48,783 nucleotides of DNA from Mesorhizobium sp. (GTDB lineage: Bacteria; Pseudomonadota; Alphaproteobacteria; Rhizobiales; Rhizobiaceae): contig JAPUFC010000037.1 of the NCBI GenBank assembly GCA_027492275.1, positions 1-48,783 of the forward strand. The letters run 5' to 3'. The notes under the pieces are model-generated. The model did not search any database. It saw only the letters and a list, made by a program, of their open reading frames with translations, and was not told where the DNA came from. Of this stretch, positions 1 through 7,912 are shown piece by piece (the first letter of the stretch is position 1; each line of letters begins with the position of its first letter). A program made the position numbers and the translations under genes.

Positions 1-53
1 ATCGTCCCGACGTTCACATGCGGCTTCGTCCGCTCGAATTTACCTTTAGCCAT
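1..53 (-). CDS. tuf: Elongation factor Tu, N-terminal fragment (cut by window edge)
   Basis: Only the first 17 codons lie in the window. The reverse complement from the ATG at 53 reads MAKGKFERTKPHVNVGT, the conserved N-terminus of EF-Tu, the GTPase that brings aminoacyl-tRNA to the ribosome. Two tRNA genes (Tyr, then Gly) lie upstream on the same strand, the usual tRNA-tuf arrangement in proteobacteria, so co-transcription is likely. The identity is secure despite the short fragment. Whether it is one of several tuf copies cannot be told here. Confidence 0.93.
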   Translation of the reverse strand, partial: MAKGKFERTKPHVNVGT

Positions 54-269
54 CGATTTTTCCCTGGGCCCTTACGCGTCGACGCAATTTGATGCGGGGC
101 GATTAGCGACAACAGCCGAAAAAGACAAGGCCTTTGTGCCCGGCCGTCCGCGGGGGACGGACGCGCGGCCTGCCCGCCGGCATACGAAAGCGCTCATATG
201 GGAGGGCGGCCCGCGGCGGTCAACAGCCGCCGAACCGCGAAGCGCATGAAACAATGACGGGCGGGAAAC

Positions 270-343
270 TGGAGCGGGTACCGGGAATCGAACCCGGGTA
301 TTCAGCTTGGAAGGCTGCTGCTCTACCATTGAGCTACACCCGC
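270..343 (-). tRNA. tRNA-Gly (anticodon TCC)
   Basis: The reverse complement from 343 starts GCGGGTGTAGCTCAATGG and folds as a cloverleaf. The 7-bp acceptor stem GCGGGTG pairs with TACCCGC (one G-T pair), the anticodon loop is CTTCCAA (TCC), the T-loop is GGTTCGATTCC, and the discriminator T is followed by encoded CCA at 272-270. It lies between tRNA-Tyr and tuf on the same strand. Confidence 0.95.
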
Positions 344-418
344 GCGCCGTCAGTGTATGCATGATGCGCCGAGAAAGCGAGACGCTTTTCACGCGTCCCG
401 CGGCTCCGGTTCCGGCAG

Positions 419-503
419 TGGTGGAGGGGGTTGGATTCGAACCAACGTAGGCTGAGCCAACGGATTTACAGTCCGTCCCCTTTAACCACTCGGGCACCCC
501 TCC
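419..503 (-). tRNA. tRNA-Tyr (anticodon GTA)
   Basis: The reverse complement from 503 starts GGAGGGGTGCCCGAGTGG. It has a long variable arm, as class II tRNAs do. The anticodon loop is CTGTAAA (GTA), the T-loop is GGTTCGAATCC, and the acceptor stem GGAGGGG pairs with CCCCTCC, followed by A and an encoded CCA. It is the first gene of a Tyr-Gly-tuf array running leftward. Confidence 0.95.
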
Positions 504-700
504 AGACTGCGGCCGGAGCCATGCGACAAGCGCTTCGCCGGCGCTCCGGGGACATCGAGCCCGTCCGGAAAGCCAGCGAAGCGCCTTATGGCGACAAGGG
601 TATGGCCTGTCAACCGCGCCCGGCCGCCGCCGCCGAGTTTTTGCCGGCTGCCGGGCGTCGGCGCATAGGCAAGGCCGCCGCCGCCTTATATAGGAGCCCC

Positions 701-1549
701 ATGAGCGACGACGGCAAGGCGGGCACGCCCAAGGATTCCCACTACGCAAGACTGCGGCGGGCGCATCGCGACCGCGCCGCCGGCGACGGCAAGGGGCATC
801 GCCCGAGGCAGGCGCCGGGCGAGCCGCCGGCGGACGGGGTGGTGCGGCTCTACGGAGTGCACACGGTGCGCGCCGCGCTCGACAATCCCGCGCGCCGGAT
901 CCGGCGGCTGCTGGTCACCCGCAACGCCGCCGAGCGGCTGGGCCTTGCCGACCTGACCGCCCTCGCCTTTCCCGCGCAGATGGTGGAGCCGCGCGACATC
1001 GACCGCCTCGCCGGCACGGACGCCGTGCACCAGGGCGTGCTGGCGGAGGCCGAGCCGCTGCGTCCGAAACGCCTGGAGGCGCTTCGCGACGCCCGGCTCC
1101 TGGTCGTGCTCGACCAGGTGACCGACCCGCACAATGTCGGCGCGATCATGCGCTCGGCGGTGGCCTTCGGCGCCTCGGCGCTGATCACCACCGCCCGCCA
1201 CAGCCCGCAGGAATCGGGCGTCCTGGCGAAATCCGCGTCTGGCGCGCTGGAGCATATCGACCACATCGAGGTCAAAAACCTCGCCGAGGCGTTGGAGACG
1301 CTGAAAGCGGCCGGCTTCCAGACCGTCGGCCTCGATTCGGACGGCCCGGCCGAGCTGGAGGCCACGCTGGCGGGCGACAGGATCGCCATCGTGCTGGGCG
1401 CCGAGGGCAAGGGCCTGCGCCAGAAGACGCGCGCCACGGTCGACGCGCTCGCGCGGCTCGACATGCCGGGCGCGATCCGCTCGCTGAACGTGTCGAACGC
1501 GGCCGCCGTGGCGCTCTATGCCGCGCGGCGCTTCCTCGCCGCCGGCTGA
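701..1549 (+). CDS. rlmB: TrmH/SpoU-family RNA 2'-O-methyltransferase (RlmB-like, 23S rRNA Gm2251)
   Basis: This 282-residue SpoU-family (SPOUT) methyltransferase is most like RlmB, which methylates the 2'-OH of a guanosine in the 23S rRNA peptidyl-transferase loop using SAM. The first ~45 residues are basic and low in complexity, then comes a substrate-binding domain (GVHTVRAALDNP). The three knot motifs are visible: DPHNVGAIMRSA, IVLGAEGKGLR and RSLNVSNAAAVALY. The ATG at 701 is preceded by AGGAG at 692-696; the open frame continues upstream to 431 but crosses tRNA-Tyr, so that extension is not used. The gene points away from the tRNA array. Its stop lies inside a palindrome shared with the convergent AEC gene. 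Confidence 0.88.
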   Translation: MSDDGKAGTPKDSHYARLRRAHRDRAAGDGKGHRPRQAPGEPPADGVVRLYGVHTVRAALDNPARRIRRLLVTRNAAERLGLADLTALAFPAQMVEPRDIDRLAGTDAVHQGVLAEAEPLRPKRLEALRDARLLVVLDQVTDPHNVGAIMRSAVAFGASALITTARHSPQESGVLAKSASGALEHIDHIEVKNLAEALETLKAAGFQTVGLDSDGPAELEATLAGDRIAIVLGAEGKGLRQKTRATVDALARLDMPGAIRSLNVSNAAAVALYAARRFLAAG

Positions 1550-1563
1550 CGGCTCCGTCAGCC
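1544..1563. terminator. Palindrome holding both convergent stop codons
   Basis: GGCTGACGGCTCCGTCAGCC is a perfect 20-bp palindrome (9-bp arms, 2-nt centre). It contains the TGA of rlmB (1547-1549) and, on the other strand, the TGA of the AEC gene (1558-1560). No strong T-tract follows on either side, so its role as a bidirectional terminator is inferred from position. Confidence 0.5.
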
Positions 1564-2505
1564 GAGGATCGCTGTCGCGATGGCCAGCCACAGCGAGATG
1601 CTGGCCGCGCCCAGCGCCGCCGACAGCGTGATCTGCGTGGACGCCAGCCCCTGCCCGGTGCCGAACTGCATGGCGATCAGATAGGCGTTCACCCCGGCCG
1701 GCATCGCCGCCGCGATCACCACCACCTTGGCGGCGAACGGCGGCATGCCGAGAAGGAGCACCATGGCGAGCGCCGCCGCGGGCATCAGCAACAGCTTGAG
1801 GCCGGTCAGCACCACGGCCTGCCCGATGTTGCCCGAAATGCCGAACCGTCGCAGGCCGAGCCCCATGGCGAACAGCGCCACCGTTCCGGCCGTGCCGCTC
1901 AGCGCGACGATCAGCCTGTCGGCGACGACCGGCATCGTCAAACCGCCGAGACGCCACAACAGCCCGGCGATGATGCCCAGGATCAGCGTGTTGCGGGCGA
2001 TGCGGCGCATGATATCGGCGGCGATGCTGGAAAAGCCGGCCCGCTCGTCGCGGGCGGCCATGAGGTTGAAGAGGATGATGGAGACGGTGAGCAGCAGGGG
2101 AAGCTGGACCGCGATCACCAGCGACAGGATTTCGAACCCCTGCTGGCCGAACACGCCGAGCATCAGCGGCGCGCCGAGCAGTAGGAGATTGGAGAAGGAC
2201 GCGGCCAGGCCCCCCACCACGCCGGCCTGCGCGTCGCGGCCGAACAGCCGCGTGGTGGCGACATGCCCCGCAAGCCCGGCCACCGCCGATGCGGTGAAAT
2301 AGGCCAACCAGACCGTCAGCGGGTTCGCGCCCTGGAAATCCGCCTTCGCCATGGTGTTGAAGACGAGGGCCGGCAGGGCGACGCCGACCGCGAACTCGGA
2401 CAGCGCATCGCCCACCTCCGGCTTGAGGTAGCCCGTCAGGCCTGCCACATAGCCCAGGCCGACGAGCCCGAAGACAAACAGGACGGCTTGAACCAGATCG
2501 TACAT
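1558..2505 (-). CDS. AEC-family (auxin efflux carrier-like) transporter
   Basis: The 315-residue product is almost entirely hydrophobic, with about ten predicted membrane segments. It opens MYDLVQAVLFVFGLVGLGYV and has the family's two inverted repeats of five helices, with Asn/Pro-containing breaks (LPALVFNTMA near residue 45; AAMPAGVNAYLIAMQFG near 265). AEC members export or import small organic anions, and some are malate or malonate carriers; the substrate cannot be read here. The ATG at 2505 gives the usual family length of about 310 residues. The gene is divergent from the caspase-like gene, with about 100-125 bp between them, and convergent with rlmB. Confidence 0.85.
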   Translation of the reverse strand: MYDLVQAVLFVFGLVGLGYVAGLTGYLKPEVGDALSEFAVGVALPALVFNTMAKADFQGANPLTVWLAYFTASAVAGLAGHVATTRLFGRDAQAGVVGGLAASFSNLLLLGAPLMLGVFGQQGFEILSLVIAVQLPLLLTVSIILFNLMAARDERAGFSSIAADIMRRIARNTLILGIIAGLLWRLGGLTMPVVADRLIVALSGTAGTVALFAMGLGLRRFGISGNIGQAVVLTGLKLLLMPAAALAMVLLLGMPPFAAKVVVIAAAMPAGVNAYLIAMQFGTGQGLASTQITLSAALGAASISLWLAIATAILG

Positions 2506-2630
2506 GCCCGCCTGATACGGAACCGGAGGCCGGCGCGCAACGCGCTCCTCGCTTCCGCCGGAATTTGATCACGGTCGGGTGGCAGCAAGGCAGCCGCTGC
2601 GATCGAATGGACAAACAGAGAAAGCGACGA

Positions 2631-5618
2631 ATGCCGTCTCCCCGCCAGATCTTCCTTGCCGTCCTCGCCGTGCTGGCGCTGCTTGCCCCGGCCGCGCAGG
2701 CGCAGGCGCTGAAAGGCGTGGCTCTGATCGTCGGCCAGTCGAAATACGAGCATATCGCGCCCCTGCCCAACCCGGCCAACGACGCGCGCGACGTGGTCAA
2801 GCTGATGACCGACCTCGGCTTCGACGCGCGCAGCGTCAGCGACCGCGATTCCGGCCGGCTGAAACGCGACCTGGAGCGATTCGTCGAGGACGCGGCGGAT
2901 GCGGACGTCGCCTTCCTCTATTATTCGGGCCACGGCATCGAGGCCGGCGGCGAGAATTTTCTGGTTCCGGTGGATGCCGACCTGTCGTCGCTGTCGAATG
3001 CCGACGAGGCGCTGGTCTCCATCTCCGCCGTTCTGGACGAGCTGAAAAGCAAGGTGCCGGTGTCGATCGTGCTACTCGACGCCTGCCGCACCAACCCCTT
3101 CCCCGCCGACGCCGTCGTCCGCCGCAAGCCGAAGGCGTCGGGCGCGAAGATGGGTGCGAGCGGATTGACGCCGGTGCGCGGCGCGGCCCCGCTGACGCAA
3201 CCCACCGCCACCACCGAAAGCCTCGGCACCGTGATCGGCTTCGCCGCCGAGCCCGGCCGCCCCGCCCTCGACGGGCCGGCCGGCGGCAACAGCCCCTACG
3301 CGGCGGCGCTGCTGCGCCACCTCGCGGCCATGAAAGGCGCGGAATTCGGCGCCGTGATGCGCATGGTGACGGAGGAAGTCTATCTCGACACGCGCGCCCG
3401 GCAGCGCCCCTGGATCAACGAGAGCCTGCGCCGTCTTCTCTATTTCGGCATGGCGCCCGACGAGCCGACGGGTGATTCGGCCCTGATCACCGGCGAAAGG
3501 CGGCAGCTTCTGCTCACCATCGCCGATCTGCCGAGCGCCAACCGCGCCCAGATCGAACTGGCGGCCGCCAAGGACGGCGTGCCGCTCGATTCACTCTACG
3601 GCGTGTTGCGAGCGCTGGGCACGGACAAGATCCCCGAGGATCCCAACGAGCTCGGCCAGGTGCTGGACGCACAGGCCGAGCGGCTGCGCAAGATGTTCGC
3701 CGAGCGCGAGGCGCTGCGCGCCGACGATCCGGAGATCGTGCGCCTGGCCGGCGCCGCCGACACGGCGATCCGCGAGGGCGCGATCCTGACAGCGCGCAGG
3801 TTCCTCGACGACGCGGTGGCGCGCGTGGAGGCGACCGGCGCCGCGGTCGATTCCGCCGAGGAACTGGTCAAGCAGAAGCGATTGGCGGACGCCGCGATCT
3901 ATGTCCGCCGCGCGGACGCCTCCGCGCTCGCCTTCGACTACCGGGCCGCGGCCGCCGACTACGCCAAGGCCTTCGATCTCGCGGAGAAGTGGGACGACAC
4001 GCTCGCCTGGAACTATAAGAACATGGAGGCCGAGGCGCTTAACGCGCACGGCTCCGCCACCGGCGACCGCGCCGCGCTGGACGGCGCGGTGAAGGCCTAC
4101 GAGACGATCCTCGGCATGGTGCCCTACGGCCAGAAGACACGGGACTGGGCCATCACGCGCAACAACATGGCGGTGGTTTTCCAGACCATGGGCGAGCGGG
4201 ACGCCGAGCCTGCGAAGCTCATGGAAGCCGCCACGATCTTCCGCGAATCGCTGGAGGTTTTCGCGGCGGCCGGCGACGACGCGAACTGGGCCGCCGCCCA
4301 GAACAACATCGGCAACGCGCTGCTGAAACTCGGCGAGCGCAGCGGCGATCCCGCATTGCTGGAGGAGGCCATCGCCGCCTTGCGCGCCGCGCTCGACAGG
4401 CGCGACCGAAGCAAGCTGCCGCTGGACTGGGCCTCGACGCAGAACAATCTCGGCCTCGCGCTCTTCGCCCTGTCGGACCGGCAGGCGGGCCCGGAAAGCC
4501 TTGTCGCGGCCGAGGCGGCCTATCGCGCGGCGCTGGAAGAGTATCGCCGCGACAACGCGCCCGTGCAGTGGGCGATGGTGCAGAACAATCTCGGCAACAC
4601 GCTGAACGCGCTGGGCGGCGTGCGCAACGACCCGGCCGCATACCAGGAGGCGGCGAAGGTCTTCCGCGCCGCTCTCGACGTGCGCACCAGGGACGCCTTC
4701 CCGGTGTCGTGGGCGACGACGCGCCTCAACCTCGGCAACGCGCTGAACAACGCCGCGCGCTTCGACCTCGCCACGCGCGGACTGGAGGAAGCCGCCGCCG
4801 CCTACGAGGACGCCATCGCCATCTACACGCGCGAAAAATTCCCGCTCGACTGGGCCGCCGTGCAGAACAATCTCGGCTCCGTCTACCAGACGATCGGCCA
4901 GCGCACGGGCGACCCGGGCAAGCTGGAGGAATCCGCCGCCGCCTTCCGCGCCACGCAGGGGGTCTACCGGCGCGACGCGCTGCCGCTCGACTGGGCGATG
5001 AGCAACTTCAATCTCGGCAACACGCTGCAACTCATGGGCGCCATGGCCGGCGACACGGCGCGCTATGCGCAGGCCGCCGACGCCTATCGCGCGGCGCTGG
5101 AGGAGTACCGCCGCGACACCAGCCCGCGCCAGTGGGCGATGGCGCAGGCGGCGCTGGGCGCGTCGCTGCAATGGCTGGCGACGGCCGAGCGGCCGGTCGA
5201 CAACCTGACGGCCTCCATCGCGGCGCGCCGCGCGGCGCTGGAGGTGCTGACGCCCGACAACGCGCCGGTCGACTGGGCCAACGCCCAGAACGGGCTCGGC
5301 ATGAGCCTGCTCAATCTCGGCACCTTCGAGCAGACGGCGAAATACCTCGCCGAGGCGGAGGCCGCCTTCGAGGCGTCGCTGAAGGTGTTCACGCGCGAGC
5401 AGCAGCCCCTGCAATGGGCATTCGGCCAGAACAATCTGGGCGATGTCGCCTGGAACCGCGCCACCCAGGGCGGCGGTGCGGCCGACTATGAGAAGGCCAT
5501 CGCGCTGTTCGAGAAGGCGAAGGAAGGCTATGTCGCCGCCGGCTACACCGCGCCGGTCGCCATAACCGACCAGAAGATCGAGCTGATCCGCAAGACGCTG
5601 GCCGACAGGCGCGGCTGA
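2631..5618 (+). CDS. Secreted caspase-like (peptidase C14) protein with a long TPR array
   Basis: This is a protein of about 995 residues. From the ATG at 2631 it begins with a signal peptide (MPSPRQIFLAVLAVLALL, cleavage near AQA-QA). An in-frame ATG at 2607 would add eight residues; neither has a strong Shine-Dalgarno. Residues ~26-230 form a caspase p20-like domain: KGVALIVGQSKY, the catalytic His in YYSGHG (about residue 101) and the catalytic Cys in LLDACR (about residue 152). A helical linker follows, then from about residue 420 to the end some ten or more TPR-type repeats with the recurring signature WAxxQNNLGxxL. Bacterial caspase-like/TPR proteins are widespread and mostly uncharacterised; the target is unknown. 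The gene stands alone, so no partner is suggested by context. Both catalytic residues are present, so activity is plausible, apparently outside the cytoplasm. Confidence 0.85.
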   Translation: MPSPRQIFLAVLAVLALLAPAAQAQALKGVALIVGQSKYEHIAPLPNPANDARDVVKLMTDLGFDARSVSDRDSGRLKRDLERFVEDAADADVAFLYYSGHGIEAGGENFLVPVDADLSSLSNADEALVSISAVLDELKSKVPVSIVLLDACRTNPFPADAVVRRKPKASGAKMGASGLTPVRGAAPLTQPTATTESLGTVIGFAAEPGRPALDGPAGGNSPYAAALLRHLAAMKGAEFGAVMRMVTEEVYLDTRARQRPWINESLRRLLYFGMAPDEPTGDSALITGERRQLLLTIADLPSANRAQIELAAAKDGVPLDSLYGVLRALGTDKIPEDPNELGQVLDAQAERLRKMFAEREALRADDPEIVRLAGAADTAIREGAILTARRFLDDAVARVEATGAAVDSAEELVKQKRLADAAIYVRRADASALAFDYRAAAADYAKAFDLAEKWDDTLAWNYKNMEAEALNAHGSATGDRAALDGAVKAYETILGMVPYGQKTRDWAITRNNMAVVFQTMGERDAEPAKLMEAATIFRESLEVFAAAGDDANWAAAQNNIGNALLKLGERSGDPALLEEAIAALRAALDRRDRSKLPLDWASTQNNLGLALFALSDRQAGPESLVAAEAAYRAALEEYRRDNAPVQWAMVQNNLGNTLNALGGVRNDPAAYQEAAKVFRAALDVRTRDAFPVSWATTRLNLGNALNNAARFDLATRGLEEAAAAYEDAIAIYTREKFPLDWAAVQNNLGSVYQTIGQRTGDPGKLEESAAAFRATQGVYRRDALPLDWAMSNFNLGNTLQLMGAMAGDTARYAQAADAYRAALEEYRRDTSPRQWAMAQAALGASLQWLATAERPVDNLTASIAARRAALEVLTPDNAPVDWANAQNGLGMSLLNLGTFEQTAKYLAEAEAAFEASLKVFTREQQPLQWAFGQNNLGDVAWNRATQGGGAADYEKAIALFEKAKEGYVAAGYTAPVAITDQKIELIRKTLADRRG

Positions 5619-5726
5619 GCGCTCCGGCCGCGCACGCCGGGGCGGTCCCCACGCGACCGTGACCCCGCGGCAGCTTGCTTCTTTCGCCGCTTTCCTCTCC
5701 CTATATCGCGGCTGAGGAGAACGTGC

Positions 5727-6290
5727 ATGCGCTTGTGGATCGCCCTGTGGACGGCAACGGCCGCGCTGCTGATGACGGCCTTGCCGGCCGGCACGACGGA
5801 GGCAGGCTGGGCGCTGCTGCGCGACGGCGAGCATGTCGTGCTCTTGCGCCACGCCATCGCGCCCGGCGCGGCCGACCCGGCCAATTTCGACGTGGCGCAG
5901 TGCTCGACGCAGCGCAACCTGTCGGACCGCGGCCGCCAGCAGGCGCGCAAGCTCGGCGCGCTGTTCGCGGCAAGGGCGGCGCCCACCGAGCTCGTCCTGT
6001 CCAGCCGCTATTGCCGCGCGCATGACACCGCCCGCCTCGCCTTCGGCGCCTTCGAGGACTTCGCGCCGCTCGACCCGCCCGCCGCCGGCGAGGCGGAGCG
6101 CAAGGAGCAACTGGCCGCGATCGTCAGGCGCGTGCGGGACTACACCGGCTCCGGCAACATGGTCATGGTGACGCATCTGGAGACGATCCAGGCCCTAACG
6201 GGCGCCGGCGCGCGCGAGGGCGAGGCGGTGATCGTGTCGGCTGGCGAGGAAGACAGCCTGCGCGTGCTCGCCCGCATCGTCTTCAACTGA
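5727..6290 (+). CDS. Secreted histidine phosphatase family protein (SixA/phosphoglycerate mutase-like)
   Basis: The 187-residue protein has an N-terminal signal peptide (about residues 1-25, ending near AGTTEAG). The catalytic RH motif is at residues 41-42 (VVLLRHAIAPG) and a second conserved His is at 150 (VMVTHLETI); SSRYCRAHDTA (92-102) supplies the other phosphate-pocket Arg. This fits the short branch of the histidine phosphatase superfamily, exported to the periplasm. The substrate is unknown. AGGAG just upstream of the ATG at 5727 supports the start. It follows the caspase-like gene on the same strand after about 110 bp. Confidence 0.83.
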   Translation: MRLWIALWTATAALLMTALPAGTTEAGWALLRDGEHVVLLRHAIAPGAADPANFDVAQCSTQRNLSDRGRQQARKLGALFAARAAPTELVLSSRYCRAHDTARLAFGAFEDFAPLDPPAAGEAERKEQLAAIVRRVRDYTGSGNMVMVTHLETIQALTGAGAREGEAVIVSAGEEDSLRVLARIVFN

Positions 6291-6419
6291 GGGTCCGGGG
6301 TTGCTCGCGGCGGGCTTTTCACCGCCGGCAAAACGGAATAGACAGCCCCATCAACGGACCCCGGCCGTGCCCCGCGCGGCCTGTTCCGATTCGCCCATTT
6401 CGATTCGAAGGAAGAACCC

Positions 6420-6701
6420 TTGTCGACCACATTCGAGAAAGTCGCAAAAATCATCGCCGACACCAGCGAGATCGACATCGCGACGATCACCCCGGAAAGC
6501 CACACGATCGACGATCTCGGCATCGACAGCCTGGACTTCCTCGACATCGTCTTCGCGATCGACAAGGAGTTCGGCATCAAGGTGCCGCTCGAGAAGTGGA
6601 CGCAGGAGGTCAATGACGGCAAGGCCTCGACCGACGACTATTTCGTGATGAAGAACCTCTGCGCCAAGATCGACGGCCTCGTCGCCGCCAAGGCGGCCTG
6701 A
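6420..6701 (+). CDS. acpXL: Acyl carrier protein AcpXL for very-long-chain lipid A acylation
   Basis: AcpXL carries the growing 26-28 carbon acyl chain that LpxXL later moves onto lipid A in Rhizobiales. The 93-residue length and the acidic C-terminal extension fit AcpXL rather than the ~78-residue housekeeping AcpP. The phosphopantetheine site is Ser37 in GIDSLDFLD. The start codon is TTG at 6420, supported by AAGGAAGAA at 6408-6416; there is no nearer ATG. It opens a tight co-directional cluster (two KAS genes, a dehydrogenase, lpxXL). In the Rhizobium and Sinorhizobium clusters a fabZXL dehydratase gene follows acpXL; here the next reading frame is already a KAS gene. Confidence 0.93.
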   Translation: MSTTFEKVAKIIADTSEIDIATITPESHTIDDLGIDSLDFLDIVFAIDKEFGIKVPLEKWTQEVNDGKASTDDYFVMKNLCAKIDGLVAAKAA

Positions 6702-6709
6702 ACGGCGCG

Positions 6710-7903
6710 ATGCCGGACGGGAACGCGCCCATGTCCTCCAGCGACGTCGTCATAACCGGCATCGGCCTGGTGTCCGCCCTCGGCGAGGGCGTGGAGACGC
6801 ACCGCGCGGCATTCTCCGCCCCGCCCGGCCGGCCGCCGCTGGAGGAAGCCGCCTACGCGCCCTACACGGTCCACCCCCTGCCCGCCATCGACTGGAACCT
6901 CCAGATCGCCAAGCGCGGCGACCAGAGGCAGATGGAGACCTGGCAGAGGCTCGGCACCTACACCGCCGGGCTGGCTTTGGACGACGCCGGCATCAAGGCG
7001 GACGAGGCGCTTTGCGCTTCCATGGACATGGTGGTGGCGGCCGGCGGCGGCGAGCGCGACGAGGCGGTGGATCTTTCCATCCTCGCCGCCTCGGACGGCC
7101 GCGACGACATCGGCGTCCTCGTCAACGAGAAGCTGACCACCGAGCTTCGCCCCACCCTGTTCCTGGCGCAGCTCTCCAACCTGCTCGCCGGCAACATCTC
7201 CATCGTCCACAAGGTCACGGGCTCCTCGCGCACCTTCATGGGCGAGGAAGGCGCCGGTGTCGCGGCGATCGAGACGGCGGCGGCCCGCATCCGCTCCGGC
7301 CAGTCGACCCACGTGCTGGTGGGCGGCGCGTTCCAGACCGAGCACAACGACATGCTTCTCGGCTACGAGCTCGGCAGCCACCTGCATCGCGGCCGCTGGA
7401 AGCCTGTCTGGCAGCGGCAGGGCATGGAAGGCGGCGGCGTGGTCACCGGCTCCGGCGGCGCGTTCCTCGTGCTGGAATCGCGCGAACATGCCGAAAAACG
7501 CGGCGCGCGCGCCTATGCCCGGCTGGGAGCGGTCGCTTCCGACCGCCTGCGCCGGCAGGGAGACTATGCCGCCGGGCTCAAGGCGCTCGCCGGCCGCGCC
7601 GGCTCCACCAAGCTGGCCGTGTCCGGAGCTTCCGGCGCGCACGCCGCGACCGGCGCGGAGAAGAAGGCGCTCGACGGCCTCGGCTGCGCCATCCGCGCCT
7701 TCTCGACGCTGACCGGCCACCTGAAGGAGGCGCAGTTCCCCTTCGCGGTCGCGCTGGCGGCGCTGGCCGTCCAGGACGGCAAGGCATTTCCGCCTCTCGA
7801 CCCGGGCGCGGAGCAGGCGCTGGACGGCGAGGTCCGCGCCGTGCTGGCCACCGCGGTCGGCTATCACCGCTCCGAAGGCATGGCGCTGGTCGAGCGGGCT
7901 TAG
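6710..7903 (+). CDS. fabF2XL: Beta-ketoacyl-ACP synthase-like protein without catalytic Cys (chain-length-factor-like)
   Basis: This 397-residue thiolase-fold protein of the FabF type begins VVITGIGLVSALGEGVE. It corresponds in position to FabF2XL of the Rhizobium lipid A cluster. Aligned by eye without gaps from GNISI (residues 161-165), the FabF segment TTACTSG matches MGEEGAG (177-183), so the nucleophilic Cys is Glu180. The first active-site His (NAHGTST) aligns with about Ala307, and the Lys of SNKSMIGH is Ser; only the last His (GH, residue 337) remains. It therefore should not condense on its own and probably pairs with the intact KAS encoded next. The ATG at 6731 is an alternative start; neither start has a clear Shine-Dalgarno. 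The stop overlaps the TAGGAG ribosome site of the next gene. Confidence 0.85.
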   Translation: MPDGNAPMSSSDVVITGIGLVSALGEGVETHRAAFSAPPGRPPLEEAAYAPYTVHPLPAIDWNLQIAKRGDQRQMETWQRLGTYTAGLALDDAGIKADEALCASMDMVVAAGGGERDEAVDLSILAASDGRDDIGVLVNEKLTTELRPTLFLAQLSNLLAGNISIVHKVTGSSRTFMGEEGAGVAAIETAAARIRSGQSTHVLVGGAFQTEHNDMLLGYELGSHLHRGRWKPVWQRQGMEGGGVVTGSGGAFLVLESREHAEKRGARAYARLGAVASDRLRRQGDYAAGLKALAGRAGSTKLAVSGASGAHAATGAEKKALDGLGCAIRAFSTLTGHLKEAQFPFAVALAALAVQDGKAFPPLDPGAEQALDGEVRAVLATAVGYHRSEGMALVERA

Positions 7904-7912
7904 GAGCGCATC

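Noticed and set aside
686-2800. Long minus-strand open frame (704 codons) over rlmB and the AEC gene
   Set aside because: Antisense shadow of high-GC coding DNA; Arg/Ala/Gly-rich low-complexity product, no domain, and it crosses two well-supported genes.
3591-6176. Minus-strand open frame of 861 codons opposite the caspase/TPR gene
   Set aside because: Mirrors the TPR periodicity of the real gene on the other strand; no start signal and no recognisable motif.
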